A DNA stretch of 64,000 bases, from contig AP026162.1 of assembly GCA_030295235.1 (NCBI GenBank), positions 682,001 through 746,000 of the forward strand, read 5' to 3'. The notes below the pieces were generated by a model. It was not told the DNA's origin. It saw only the letters and a program-made list of their open reading frames with translations, and searched no databases. The DNA is from Fistulifera solaris (taxonomy: Eukaryota; Bacillariophyta; Bacillariophyceae; Naviculales; Stauroneidaceae). Shown here one piece after another: positions 1-11,279 of the stretch. The translations under genes and the position numbers were made by a program. The stretch's first letter is position 1. The number at the start of each line of letters is the position of its first letter.

Positions 1-1
1 G

Positions 2-865
2 AACATTGATACAATCGCTTTTCTTCCAGACGGGAAATTTTTTGCTATACGAAGTCAAACTTTCTCTCAGGAGCTTATGACAGAACATTTTGTGATAGAG
101 ACGTTTGCTGCATTCCTTGAGGTGCTAGAGGATTGGGGTTTCACAAGAGTGAAAAAAGATGAACAGTGTCTCGGAATTGAAGTGTTTCATCATCCTTTGT
201 TTTTGAAAGGTGATTGGATAAGATGTTCTCAGATTGAACACGGAAAATCACCCACCGAAGTAAGAATCTCAGCGCTTCCTGAGAGAGCTCGCTTAGAGTT
301 TTCGTATTCACCCCCAGATGATAGCGAGAAATCCATCGGAGTTCACTCAAAACGAAGGCTTTCACCAGATTGTGCTTTAAACCGCGAAGCTGATACGTCT
401 CTATCATGGCAGAAGAAGAGGGCTGATAATGTCACGAGCTATCTTCAAAACAACAGTAGCCGGCGGAGCAGCATGACTTCAGTGGCATCCGATTTACATC
501 CTGATGCGTCCTTCACTGGCGTGAACCGCACTGACGATCTCAGAAGCATTGCGCTCTCGATAACAGCAGATAAACTTCGAATCAGATGCGGTGATTTACA
601 ATCAAAGACATCCCAGCCGTTGATAGACTGCGCAGTCCAATCTGCAACTCATAATATTGTCACTGACGCTATTGAAACATTGCTCAGGGACGAGACTCAT
701 ACACAAGAGACCTATCGGAGGCACGAACGCGAGCTTTCGAAGTCATCACTTCCAGGCTTAGTTCCGATCAGTAAACAGCTATTTTCGCATGTCAGTGAAG
801 ACTTAGGCAACCATAGCACGGACGTTAAACCATCAGAGGGAGAAGACGAGCGTCAAAGTGATTGA
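2..865 (+). CDS. Heat shock factor-type transcription factor, 5' end cut by window
   Basis: The frame is open from base 2 and runs through the Met at 77 to the TGA at 863-865, so the first part of the gene lies outside the window. The opening residues form most of an HSF DNA-binding domain: a turn with LPDGKFF, a recognition helix region ending FAAFLEVLEDWGFTR, and a terminal strand FHHPLFLKGD. These match the family pattern of W..G..F, F.SF.RQLN.YGF and Y.H..F.R. Several positions are unusual for HSF (FLEVLEDWGF instead of F.RQLN..GF), so it may be a divergent member. The remaining 170 or so residues are polar and of low complexity, with no recognisable trimerisation coiled coil. HSFs are a greatly expanded regulator family in diatoms. 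Nuclear DNA binding is inferred from the family; targets are unknown. Confidence 0.8.
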   Translation, partial: NIDTIAFLPDGKFFAIRSQTFSQELMTEHFVIETFAAFLEVLEDWGFTRVKKDEQCLGIEVFHHPLFLKGDWIRCSQIEHGKSPTEVRISALPERARLEFSYSPPDDSEKSIGVHSKRRLSPDCALNREADTSLSWQKKRADNVTSYLQNNSSRRSSMTSVASDLHPDASFTGVNRTDDLRSIALSITADKLRIRCGDLQSKTSQPLIDCAVQSATHNIVTDAIETLLRDETHTQETYRRHERELSKSSLPGLVPISKQLFSHVSEDLGNHSTDVKPSEGEDERQSD

Positions 866-1070
866 GCGAACTATGTATTGCTGAGAAGTTTCTTTGCTGT
901 CGACTATCGATTGTGCAATTTGAAGGTATGATGCTACAATACAAGAATGCGCATTTCAATTCGAAAAGCTAGACCAGTGGTATGAGATCATCTAAGAAGC
1001 GTCTTTAACGTAGTATCACTTACTGTAAGTTCGTTTTTAACAACACCTATCTTAATATCTCCGCACAAAT

Positions 1071-4000
1071 CTACTGGAGCCATAAAAAAGGCTTTCCAGG
1101 AGTCGAATTTTCGGCCAGATTATTGGGGGCATCGGTAGCTTCATCAGTCCCTAGTTTGACGACGTTTAATTCTGAAACGTTTACTTGCTTCATGATATAT
1201 TCCTTGACCTCATCCAATAAAGCCTTTTGATCGAAGGGCATTTGAACATCCATAGCGGACGCCCCAACATCTTGAACTTCACTTTTCACGAAGGATGCGT
1301 ATTGCATCGTGTTCTTCAATAGCTTTTTGTCCGAAACATTTTTCGCAGCCCAATCTTTAAGGTCTTTTCCGAAGGTAGAAGAGAAGCCCGTGTCCGGTTG
1401 ATACTGCTCTTGCATCCAAACCATAACGCTGACCTTCCAGTCAGGGAATGTATCAGACACAAGAATTGTTGCCTTGCTGTAGCTTTTCTTATGTTTTCCT
1501 GCGGTAGCACGGAAATCTCTCAAGCTGGAACTCAAAAATTTTATTTGCCTAGTTAGAATCTTGTCTTCTTCATTCGCTTCCGGCCATGGAGCATGCACGG
1601 CCAAACCAGCTTCCCCGATTTCCTTCCAGAGACTTTCTGACCTAAATTGGTGTAAGAAGTACAATCGATTAGCCTAATGAGGTATACGAACGTATGCTTA
1701 TTGACCACGGCATCACTTACCAGTGCGGGCAAATTGGACAAATCATTATGATGACACTTCGTGCCCACTTTCGAATCACATCGGCATGCATTGCTACGTT
1801 ACTATCTTTGCACCAAGAGCGGTAAAAGTCACGAGCAATCAACATTTCGAACCAACCCTGTTTCAAGCCCTCTTTAAATTGCATCGTCGAGAAAGCTTTC
1901 GCCGTGGCTTCGATGTGTCGGTTCGTTTCATTAATTAAAATCTTGTCCATTGTATTCATTTCACCTGAGCGGAGATCCGAAGAGGACAACGTTTCTTTGA
2001 TCCAACCTTCTTCAGTCACCAAAGTAAGAATCGCAGCGTTCGCTGTATCTCGTTCGAAGTTTGCATCATCAAGCGAATCTCCAGCGTCGGCACACGCAAA
2101 ACGAGTTGCATCGGCCCCGTATTCATCGATAGTCTCATTCAAAATCAAAAAGTTACCTTTACTTTTGCTCATCTTTTCAGCGTCAACAAGGACGTGACCG
2201 TTGCAGTAGTAACTTTTGGGCCACATATTTGGTTCATCCTCCCAAATCGCGGCGTGGTTGAAGAGAGCCATTGTTAAATGGTTCGGAATCAAGTCCTTTG
2301 CACTCACGCGTAAGTTCATCGGATACCAGTATCGAAATTCGGAGCGCATTCTGTCAAGCACATCCTGAGATATACTTGTAGACGGCATGGGACCATTTCG
2401 ATAGATATAGTCGAACACTTCTTTTGTCAAGTCCTCAGGTTTAATCTTACCAGGTGACAAATACTGGTCACCGTTCAAATTATTCTCTCCTTGAAGATAA
2501 TGCGCAATTGTGTAATAAGCCATGTAAATGGTACTATCCGACAAACTCTCAATGACCCATTGCTTGTCCCACGGAAGAAAGGTCCCTAGTCCAAACTGTC
2601 GGGTGCATGCCCATTCTTTTAGCCAGCCTACTGTATATTCGTAACGGCTTAAAGCGCTGGGGTCATAAGCGTCAAACGCGTCCGGATTCAAAACGTGCTT
2701 CCTCACAGCTTCACTCCACGTCTCTTCGCCGTAAGCGAGATACCACTGATCCGTAGCAGCAACGACGCACTCATCGTTTGTCCTCGAAACAACCTTAGAC
2801 TCCGGTTCAAAATACAAGCAAGCAAGACCGTCTTTGATCATTTCCTCCTTAATGATGGGTTTCGCCTCACTGACCTTCTTCCCGCTGTGAGGACCGAAGG
2901 TCATCACTCCCATGGTGAAACCTTTCAAGTACGTCTCGTCTTTGGCCTGCGTCAGTTTCGCCTTGTCATTAATTGAAACGATTTTTAGCTTTTCACACAT
3001 GTAAACAGCAGATGTATTTCCGTATCCTTCGATAGAGATGATGGGTACAACGTTGTAAGGCATGACCATATCGTCTGTAATGTCGAATTTCGCACGGAAA
3101 TCCGGTTTATCCTGCAACACCTTCAACGAAATGTAATCGTCTGGGGCATCGCTGGGAACTGAAGTAACGATGCCAGTTCCTTTTCCCATGCTGATCGTCA
3201 AAAGCGGCAATGTGTATACTTTCTCGTAGGTTGCCAACGGTGCTTTCAACGGCAGACCAAGAAGCTCATCGCCGGTAAAGTTTTCCAAGCACGTGATTTG
3301 ACCAAACTCCTTCGTGAAATACTCATTGCCTTGGTATGCCTGGCAGGACAGACCACGAGCCGCACGAGCGCTCATGATGAAAATCTCATCCGTTGCGTCA
3401 ATTTGATAGGCACCATATTCACCAGTAGGAAGAACAAAGCAGTTTGTTTGTCCGTACATGGTTTCAGGACGAAGGGTAGCAGGAACAAGATAGACTGGTT
3501 TCGTTCCCGCTTTTTCGAGCAGCGCCTCCATTTTTGCATGACGTGCTTGACCGTGATCCGGTGGGAGGACTTTCAACTTAATTAGAACGTATTCCTGGGG
3601 ACCGACACCTTCGCCCTCGGAACGATCATGATCGGCGCAAACTTGACCATCCACCAAGCTGTAAACGTTATTCCTTTTTCCGAACAAGATCTTGCCTTTT
3701 TCGCGAAGCACTTCAAATTGCCAGCGAATGAAAGCATCGTAGTATGGGTTCACGAAAGTGGTGATGAAGGATCGTCTCCAATCAATGCAGGAGCCGAACT
3801 TTTTCAAGTGATCCACTCCTAGGGGCGGAAAATAGGAAAGCCAGTGAAGGGCATCCTGAAAGGCCGGAATTTCGTCTTCACTCTGAACCATTTTCGAAAG
3901 AATTTTCCATTGGCGAACAATCCCTCCACCTGTTTTTTTGCACGAGCTTAGTCTTCTGACCTTTTGCTTTGTTTTCAGGCTGCTGGGCGGCCGCCTTTTC

Positions 4001-4511
4001 AGCCTCTTCCTTTTCTTTTAACATCTGAGCCAGAACTTCAGGATCATCCTCGGGGAACTTGGGTGGGCAACCGAACTCCTCAATCTCGGCCTTGAGTTTG
4101 TTCGCAGCCTATGGAAAGGAGGCAGTGATAAGAAATTTAAAGTTCAGAATATCACGTCAGCCGCAAAGCTGCTCTTACCGCTTGAATAGGCATTCCAGTG
4201 CAATGAAAGGCAAAGGGGAAAAGCACATTCTTTCCCTGATGGCGCTCAAATTGTGCCCGAAACAAAGCTTTCGTCAAGCTAAAGCCGTGGCCAATGTGCA
4301 AATGACCGTTCGAGTACGGATACGGAAACGTGACAAGAAACGACTCCTTGGTTTCGTCCGGATCCGCGTTGAATGCGCGGTTTTCTTCCCACATTTGCTG
4401 CACGGCGATCTCATTTGCACGAAGACTATCGCGTTTCCCCGTTCCTTTGTTGGCATTATCTTTGATCGATAGGTCTGCCATTTGCGAGGTAGCTTCTGCT
4501 GTTTGCGTCAT
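1071..4511 (-). CDS. LARS: Cytosolic leucyl-tRNA synthetase
   Basis: Charges tRNA-Leu with leucine. The class I signatures are both visible: HIGH at residues 72-75 (HLHIGHGFS) in exon 1, and KMSKSKG near 2160-2190, with an editing domain between (the stretch around [15 protein letters not shown]). Length, about 1,080 aa, and architecture fit the archaeal/eukaryotic cytosolic type, not the organellar one; no targeting peptide is seen. Two introns are supported: 4109-4178 (70 nt, GTAAGA...AG) after IQA, and 1642-1720 (79 nt) splitting the Trp codon in PHW-SES. Between exon 1 and the large central exon the frame slips by one base at an A7 run (plus strand T7, 3933-3939). Six A would give [14 protein letters not shown], so this is probably a sequence error. 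The C-terminal anticodon-binding region follows the last intron. Confidence 0.93.
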
Positions 4512-5175
4512 AATCTAGCTGCGATCCTTTCTTATAGTCGAAGGAATTGTAAATATTACAGTCCACAATCAACTTCGACAAAAGGTTGCAGCCAAGTGTT
4601 TGAGTGTGTTGTTGCATTTTTGAACGCGAGAAAAAGAGAGGGAGGGGAGCTCATTGTTCTGCCGCCGTCCGTCAAGACCTTGGTCTCGTTTCCGCGTGTC
4701 CAAGGAAATCGGGACTGGGAATACTCTAAGCGGTTTATGTAGGACAAATCCGACACCGGCACTCAAAAGGTTATGATGATTAATGTAGGCTACTAAAAGC
4801 TTCAGTATGTGAAGTTCAATGTTCAAGGCCATTTCCTCTCATAGTCTCATAGTATGCAGTACCGCCCCTTTCCAGCGAGGAGAAGTGTCGTCGTTTACTC
4901 GATGTGATGCAGCAGTCGCACCCCGTTGCATCGCGCGCGAGCACAAAAAGCAAGTAAATTGCCGCCCCTTGATGAGTCAATAAGAAACTGTTCAAAGCTT
5001 TTCATTTATCTACAAGGTCTGGAAGAGTCTTTACTTACGACAGCAATTAGCGCATTCGCATCCCCTTTGATTGGTATCGTCGATTCGCCGGTACAGTAAA
5101 GGTTGTTACGTGCGGGTCTATCAAAACTTCATTATTTGTTATCACGTCAACCGAGACTTCTAAAAAACGACAAAA
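4512..5175. other. Intergenic region between divergent LARS and HPt genes
   Basis: The 5' flanks of two divergently transcribed genes meet here. No convincing coding frame, RNA gene or repeat is seen. It should hold both promoters. Confidence 0.5.
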
Positions 5176-5632
5176 ATGGCGTCTGCAGAGGACGTTATCA
5201 ATTGGGACGAGGCCATGCAGCAATGTGGCGAAGACGAGGAATTTCTACACGAACTGCTGAACGATTTTCGTGGCGAACTCGAGACTCAGCTAGCGAGTAT
5301 TGCGGAGACAATTCAGGTGCGTAGCCATTTTCGCGGTGTTACATCAACCGACACCCCTTCTCACAGTTGCATTACCTTATTAGAATCCTGGGGAAGCCCC
5401 TTATCATCTTATTATGCGCGCGGCTCACGTTGTCAAAGGAGCTGCGGCTAATTTAATGTGCGGCCAGCTACGAACAGCAGCGATGAATCTAGAACAAACC
5501 TCAAAGCAAGTTCATGAAGCAGGAGGGACCGCGGCACCTCAAGACATCCAAGCTCAGGTGCAACTTCGATATTCAGAGCTGCAGGTAGCTGTTCAGAACT
5601 ACATGGAGCTCTTAAAAACGCTTAACATTTAA
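5176..5632 (+). CDS. Histidine-containing phosphotransfer (HPt) protein
   Basis: Small helical protein that relays phosphate between a hybrid histidine kinase and a response regulator in two-component signalling. It is spliced: exon 1 5176-5316 ends CAG before GTGCGT, the intron 5317-5383 is 67 nt, and exon 2 is 5384-5632, giving 129 aa. The phospho-acceptor region reads RAAHVVKGAAANLMC, matching the HPt signature (AH.lKG...n.g), with the His expected to be modified. The N-terminal stretch EDEEFLHELLNDFRGELETQ fits helix A of the fold, and the length is usual for a stand-alone HPt. The reading frame is intact. No kinase or receiver partner lies in the window. Confidence 0.9.
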
Positions 5633-5877
5633 ACAGAGTAGAAATGTTTGACTTTGTGTTTTTAAGATGCTACTCCTTATGCGTGTAGAACGGAGACTCT
5701 GCTCACTTTTAATCAGCAGCTGAGAATCGAGCCAGTATCATAAAGCAATAAATAAGAGAAAGGACATACAGCATGAAGGAAAAAATGATTTTATGTTTGA
5801 CGTTTGGTCGGGTTATTGTTAACACACTTCCCCGATAACCTTAGATATCTCCATAGTATTACATCAATAAATCTCGT

Positions 5878-6979
5878 TTAATCAGAAGACAAGAAGTATG
5901 CAACCAAATCTCGAGCACTGACAACACCGATCAGCCTTTCCTGTTGATCGACGACGTACAATCGATTAAATCGCACCTGAGCAAAGGTTTCAAAGATTGC
6001 CTGCAATGTGTAAGACTGGCTGCATGTCCGTAACGCATCGGGTGTTGTCACGTCTTGTCGACTTTGTGACAGGATCTCCGACAAAGGAAGTTCGAGATTC
6101 TTTACAGCATGTTCTGCGTCTGTCGCCTTTGTTAAAAACGTAATATCGGATCTGCTGTAAACGCCTATAATCTTGCTTGTGCTTGGGTCCACCACAGGCA
6201 ACGCCGATAGACTGTGTTGATGCATCAGCGCTAAAGCATCAGACAAACTTTGATTCGGATGTGCCACAACTAATGCATTTCCGTAGGTTCCAATACCCAG
6301 CTCCGAAATGGAATCATCAAACAGCCTTCTTTGCTCCCTGAAGTGCAAAACCAAGTGCTCTAAAACATTTGTGTACGTGATGCACGCCAGGACACGCATG
6401 TCCTCGGTAAATACAATCGGCAGGAAATCATGCGAGTTCCTATGAAGCTGTTCGCAGGCTTGCTTTAAAGTGCAAGCCGAATCCGCCCTAACGAACGGCC
6501 GGATGCAGAAAGGATGATGGCCGCTTTTTCGGCTATCTTCGGCAGCTTCTCGCAGGATTTCGGCAATACCGCGAGTTGCAAGAGCAGAAACATCTTTACC
6601 TGTAGCCTTGTAGTATCTGAGTATATCAATAAAGTCGGTCACAGTCAACATCCCTACAAACTGACACTTGACAGGGTCCCACAGGGGAGCAGCCAACATA
6701 TCTGCGCGCAACCATCGATCGTTAGAAATATTTATTCAAAAAGATATCTTGTAGAAAAGACTTACCATGCTCAACTAGTGCATAGAAAGCAAGCTGGATA
6801 GGAATGCGTGTGTCGAATACCACAACTTTACCGCTCGCTCTCAACACAGAAAAACAGGCGTGTTGTTCTAGAAACTGTAGAATTGCTTGACGACCCGCTT
6901 GACGCACTACTTGTCGTTCATTCTGCATCACGGTTGTCGAAGACACCCCTTGATTAATTCCAAGAGTCTCAGATTCCAT
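5878..6979 (-). CDS. AMPK/SnRK1 gamma subunit (SNF4-like), four CBS motifs
   Basis: Regulatory, nucleotide-sensing subunit of the AMP-activated/SNF1 kinase heterotrimer. The protein (345 aa) is join 6979-6766 and 6701-5878, with a 64-nt intron (6702-6765) splitting an Asp codon. The gamma hallmarks are in order: VVFDTRIPIQLAFYALVEH, then AAPLWDP..FVGMLTVTDFIDIL (CBS1), LPIVFTEDM (CBS2), IGTYGNALV and SALPVVDPS..IIGVYSRSDI (CBS3), and FNRLYVVDQQERLIGVVSARDLV (CBS4). Phrases such as APLWD, GMLT.TDFI.IL and GTY.N are diagnostic for the gamma family against generic CBS proteins. There is no N-terminal glycogen-binding module. Frame intact. It lies tail to tail with the HPt gene. Confidence 0.93.
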
Positions 6980-7788
6980 TGTAATTTTGAATTATGGCTT
7001 GACAAAGCGCAGATTGAAGTCAATAGAGCGTTATGACCGATAAACAAAGTATACGCGATAGAAAGGATACTCGACAGCGAAACCAGACAGAGATTCTAGC
7101 TTCTTATCGACCTATTGCAACAAGCGAAGGGTTTCTCAGTTCAGCGCTAGTATCTTCTGGCTTGACGCTACAATACAACAAACAGAGTGGCACTTGACTT
7201 GACAACCATCGCGACGCAGAATGCTTCAAGGGGCACAACGGTGACAGCAAAATATTGCATGGTGCCGGTCGTACAGAATGGCTGACGAAAGGATTTGATA
7301 ATTATTGATAAAAAATGTCGGTCGCTGATTTCCGGGACTGAAAGATTTGTTTGGCTAGCGCCTAATCTATGAGGGCGGAAAAGTGATACGCCGAGTATCA
7401 CTTAATTAATTTATTTATTACTTTTATAAAAATTCAACAACAGCAAAGGAAAGTTGATGGAAGAACGAATTGTAACCTTAGTTGGTACTGTATTCAGCAT
7501 TGGCGCGGTCAAACAATATTGATTGATGACTGAAAAGCAGTCGTGGATAATTGAGTTTACTCTAGGGATACCTCTTGCTAGGGACGATAGTAAAACGGTT
7601 TCCCTTATTCGAGATAGACGGAAATTCTGTTTTATTGTGTTGTTTGCATTTGACGACGCCCTCTTTTTCTTTACACACTAAAGCTTAGCCGCCTTCGGCG
7701 TTTAGCTCTTACGGGAAGCTTGATCATGATTTAAAGTTATTGATTAAGTCGTTATGTAAGTGATGGCTCGAAATAAGTGCTTCGAGTT
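6980..7788. other. Intergenic, AT-rich, short hairpin motifs
   Basis: No coding frame is convincing; the 77-codon frame at 7168-7401 (-) has no family resemblance. Two small structures are noted: a dispersed hairpin motif (7521-7555, GACTG...CAGTC) and TAGCCGCCTTCGGCGTTTA at 7686-7704, whose inverted copy is at 9910-9928. Confidence 0.5.
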
Positions 7789-8382
7789 TTATGCAGCAGT
7801 CGCTGATTTCTTCTGAGCAGTCGTTGCGACTCCGTTTGCTTTGCTCTCCCCAACAATCATTTTGTCAATCTTGACATTAGTAACGCTAGTTTTTTTCTTC
7901 AAGCCGTCAGCAAACGCGTGAGCACAGAAATCGCTAAAATCGTTACCGGTCACATCTACGCATGTGACAGTGGAGGCTTTGGCCAAGGCATCTACCATCT
8001 TCATCGCATCCTCGTCTACTAGTCCGCATCGAGCTAGCTCGATGCTTTCAAGTGCCGAAGCATAGGAAACGGAACCAATCACTGATTTGGCCCCGAAGCA
8101 CATTCCTTTGACTTGCAAGTGCTTGAATTGAGAAGCCGTTACAAGGATAGTTGATACGATAAGACCCAGATCGACTTCGCTATCTGTGGCAACGACGTTT
8201 CGAAATGTCGCAGACTCGAGAGGCTTGCCCCGGAAATGCTTGGCAACCGCAATCATATCTTCTTCATCGCCATCAATTGTCACACTGTTTAAAACAAACT
8301 TACTGAACTTGCCCGCCGCCTCAAGCTTGGACCTGATCTCTGCGAAACTAGTATGAGTGTTGGAAATTTCGAGTGTTGTCAT
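7789..8382 (-). CDS. Small leucine-rich-repeat (ribonuclease-inhibitor-like) protein
   Basis: A 197-aa protein starting at MTTLEISNT (8382). The frame stays open to a Met at 8484, but the extra 34 residues look like untranslated leader. The body reads as RI-type LRRs: repeated units such as SALESIELARCGLVDEDAMKMVDAL and TVTCVDVTGNDFSDFCAHAFADGL carry the L..L.L..N..........L pattern. There is no signal peptide or membrane segment. The C-terminus is Lys/Ala rich (AQKKSATAA). A protein-interaction scaffold is likely from the fold; the partner is unknown. Frame intact. Confidence 0.75.
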   Translation of the reverse strand: MTTLEISNTHTSFAEIRSKLEAAGKFSKFVLNSVTIDGDEEDMIAVAKHFRGKPLESATFRNVVATDSEVDLGLIVSTILVTASQFKHLQVKGMCFGAKSVIGSVSYASALESIELARCGLVDEDAMKMVDALAKASTVTCVDVTGNDFSDFCAHAFADGLKKKTSVTNVKIDKMIVGESKANGVATTAQKKSATAA

Positions 8383-8864
8383 GATCACAAAATGGAGTAC
8401 GTCTTTGTTGTTTGTTTCGCTCTCAAGGGTCAGAAAGTGTGTTTTATGAGAAAGGAAAAAGATGAGGAGCGAAACGCTGGCCAACGAGCGTTCTTTCGCA
8501 TGGCTCAGATGCGAATCTTCAAAGTCGGTTCAAAGAATAAGTGGTCGTTCGCATTTGACATGTACTCCTATCGACTATCATCAAGAAGGCATGACGCTCA
8601 TAACTCATAACGGTTCTCATTCTGTCCAAAAACTTTCATGTACAGTGTGACTCCTCCTCGATGCTCGAGCCTTGCTTCAAGAGAGAGACGACTTCATCTT
8701 CGGCAAGTTACCATCTCATGCGTGCCAGTCACAAGGGCAAACCTTTTGTTCTTCGCCCTTCGGGTTTTTGGGTGCGAGGTGCAAAAGTGCGCGAAAGAAC
8801 GAAGATAGATTTGAGTCACGTTTCTCTCAAGACTGAAGGAATTCTAGACCATTGTCGTTGTTCT

Positions 8865-9745
8865 GGACCAGTTTTTTCGATCCTACCGAAATGCGGTGCG
8901 CTTTCCGGAAAATTCCAGAAATTGTGTTTGGATACTAACGGAATGCTGTGCGCTTTCAAGAAATTCTGGTATTTGTGTTTTAGATCATAACCAAAGAAAA
9001 TGCAAATCCAGAAAGTTCGGAAGATCCTACCGAAATGCTGTACACGCTCCAGAAATTTTGCAATCAGTGTTTTAGATCATAACGAAAGAAAATGCAAATT
9101 CCAGAAAATCTGGAAAGGATAAAGGATATTTCCGAACATACAGAAATTCTGTGGTGCTCCAGAAATTCTGGATAAAAAATTGGTCGAATGAATCCTACCG
9201 AAATGCTGTGCAAATTATACAAACTCTGGACACGGTGTTGTGGATCACAACGAAATACAGTGCACGTTCCCGAAATTCTGGAAATTGTGTTTGGATCATA
9301 TCATAACCAAAGAAAGTGCACGTTCCAGAAATTCTGGAAATGAAATGCCTGATCATCTGATCATACAGAAATTCTGTTCTGTTCCAGAAAATCTGGACCA
9401 GTTTTTTCGAGCCTACCGAAATGCTGTTCGAATTCCAGAAATTCTGGAAATTGTGTTTTGGATCCTACCGGAATGCTTTGCACGTTCCAGAAATTCTGTA
9501 ATCTGTGTTTTAGATCATAACGAAACAAAATGCAAATTCCAGAAAATCTGGATTTCCGACCATACAGAAATTCTGTTATGCTCCAGAAAATCTGGACCAG
9601 TTTCTTCGATCCTACCGAAATGCTGTGCGCCTTCCAGAAATTTTGGAATTTATGTTTTGGATCCTACCGGAATGCTGTGCGCGTGAAATTGTGTTTGGAT
9701 CCTACCGGATAGCTTTGCGCGTTCCAGAAATTCTGGAGATTTTGT
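8865..9745. repeat. Degenerate tandem array with CCAGAAATTCTGG dyads
   Basis: About 0.9 kb of irregular repeats, each roughly 40-55 bp. Three unit types recur: 'gatcctaccgaaatgctgtg' followed by 'ttccagaaattctggaa'; 'gatcataacgaaagaaaatg' followed by 'ttccagaaaatctgga'; and 'catacagaaattctgt' followed by 'ctggaccagttttttcg'. The exact 13-bp dyad CCAGAAATTCTGG is at 9159, 9325, 9435 and 9724, with many near copies. Solitary relatives occur at about 29283, 29840 and 41008. The open frames across the array (for example 9240-9686) come from the repeats and are not genes. Confidence 0.85.
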
Positions 9746-9775
9746 TATCTATCTATTTATAATCTATTTATAATA

Positions 9776-9930
9776 GCGCGCTGTGTCCGTGTGTGTGTCA
9801 CGTAACGTAACGCTGGTCCCGGGTGTCCGAATCACGGGTGTGACGCTATCCCCGGGGATCGAGCCCCCGCTTGCGGGAAGGGCGAGAACGAAAAAAGCCC
9901 TGCAGGGGCTAGACGCCGAAGGCGGCTAGT
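9776..9930. repeat. GC-rich run of consecutive hairpins
   Basis: Directly after the AT-rich edge of the array comes a GC-rich patch with successive palindromes: ATCCCCGGGGAT (9848-9859), CCCGCTTGCGGG (about 9866-9877), AGCCCTGCAGGGGCT (9896-9910) and GACGCCGAAGGCGGC (9912 on). The last is the inverted partner of 7686-7704. It does not fold as a tRNA by eye. Function unknown. Confidence 0.55.
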
Positions 9931-10290
9931 AAATCATAATGAAAGAAAGCGAAACTCTTATTTGAAAAGCTGGGTACCCGGTACGGGTAACCTTACAAGT
10001 ACTGTACGTTGACACACCGTTTTTGTTCAATCGAAGATACATCTAACAGAATTTCCGTGTGTCTATACCTGTGAATAGAACCAGTAAGACTCAATTACTT
10101 TTCCGCCAACATTCGATCAGGTACGAGCGGCGGTCAGGCGCACCTTCGTAACGAGCAAAATAAAGGCAAACGCAAACGCAACCGAAAACGCAACAGCAAC
10201 GCAAAGCACATGCCAAGAATAACGAAGTTTTAAAAGTATAACCATGGACTTCAACACATATAAAGTACTTGCACTTCTTTAAACTACTCA

Positions 10291-11241
10291 ATGGAAGGGG
10301 AACTTGATCAGAGAAGCTCATCGACGGTAGGCAAAACGGCATGTACAGCGACGTTATTAGATGTAGAATGCCTCGACCAAACTTTGTTTCGATTGATTGA
10401 AGGGGCTCTCTTGCCTCTATTCCGTGAGGCACCGCCATCGTCGAAGGCTTATGCGAAGCTCCTTGCATTTCCGCTTATACAATTTGCTACTATTTTCGCC
10501 ACGAGAGGACAAACGCCCGCAACACAAATTCTAAAATTGGAGCTTTCTCCAGGAGCGTCGAACGCCCGTTCCTTTTCATCACGCTTAATATGTTTCGCTC
10601 TACTCAGCTCTTTGATACCGGCAATAAGTGATCCTCTTTTGAAGTGGCTTGAAGCAAGAATACAGTACAGACTGGAAGAACACCCGATAGAGGAGTCGGA
10701 TATATCCAAAAGAGCACGTAAAAGACAGCGACTCGTGTTCGCTTTTATGCAAAAGACCATGTCTCGGCTATTTCCGGTGGCGCGACTGTGTTGCTTGCTA
10801 GCCTGCTGGTCGGGTATAAGCAGGACTCCCAGTTTAGCTATGCTCGTTTCCGGTCTCGGCTTTCAGCCCAAAGGTCCTGAAATGCCACGGCTACACGTAG
10901 ACTATGCACATCGACGATGGCTTCAGCAGGAAGCCACATCAACAGCAAAGATTTTTCTAGCGGGCTTATGGATGTTATCGAGTTGGAAACCCGTCGTCGA
11001 TGCTTTCCTGTTGAAAACTTTTGCTATTTTGGCTCCAAAACCCATTGCGCCGCAAACCGCAGCACCTACAACTTGCCCTATCTGCAAAGGTAAAATGAAT
11101 GTTCCGGTATTATTATCTTGTAGGCATAGACACTGTTACACTTGTTTCTACGCAGACTTGGACAGTTCCAAAAGAGCTAGTTGTCGAATTTGTCGAAAGT
11201 TGACTCAAGAATCTCAGGCAGTGCTAGTTGCAACCTGGTAA
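10291..11241 (+). CDS. PEX2: Peroxin-2-like RING E3 ligase (peroxisome biogenesis)
   Basis: A 316-aa single-exon protein. The N-terminal region LDVECLDQTLFRLIEGALLPLF fits the PEX2 (peroxin 2/10/12) opening (LD...LD..l...l). Several hydrophobic helices in the middle fit the membrane part of the family. A C-terminal RING finger is complete: CPIC (about residue 268), then CRHRHCYTC, then CRIC. PEX2, PEX10 and PEX12 form the ubiquitin ligase that recycles the PTS1 receptor PEX5 from the peroxisomal membrane. The compact spacing and the CRHRHC core favour PEX2 over PEX10/12, but the distinction is by eye. Frame intact. Confidence 0.85.
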   Translation: MEGELDQRSSSTVGKTACTATLLDVECLDQTLFRLIEGALLPLFREAPPSSKAYAKLLAFPLIQFATIFATRGQTPATQILKLELSPGASNARSFSSRLICFALLSSLIPAISDPLLKWLEARIQYRLEEHPIEESDISKRARKRQRLVFAFMQKTMSRLFPVARLCCLLACWSGISRTPSLAMLVSGLGFQPKGPEMPRLHVDYAHRRWLQQEATSTAKIFLAGLWMLSSWKPVVDAFLLKTFAILAPKPIAPQTAAPTTCPICKGKMNVPVLLSCRHRHCYTCFYADLDSSKRASCRICRKLTQESQAVLVATW

Positions 11242-11279
11242 ATGCTGTTTGAAGTTTCTCTACACTGCACACTTCGCAA

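Noticed and set aside
4059-4472. 137-codon plus-strand frame over LARS exon 1
   Set aside because: Antisense shadow of a clearly coding exon with introns.
9240-9686. 148-codon open frame across the dyad array
   Set aside because: It is built from the tandem repeat, with phrases repeating in step with the repeat unit; no start context or domain.
8865-9745. CRISPR-like spacing of repeats
   Set aside because: Units are degenerate, contiguous and lack unique spacers; the host is eukaryotic.
9780-9930. Possible tRNA or structured RNA in the GC-rich patch
   Set aside because: No cloverleaf with correct T-arm (GTTC/GATTC context) or acceptor pairing could be drawn; only simple hairpins.
10091-10468. 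125-codon minus-strand frame at the PEX2 start
   Set aside because: Antisense to PEX2 and its leader; no motif.
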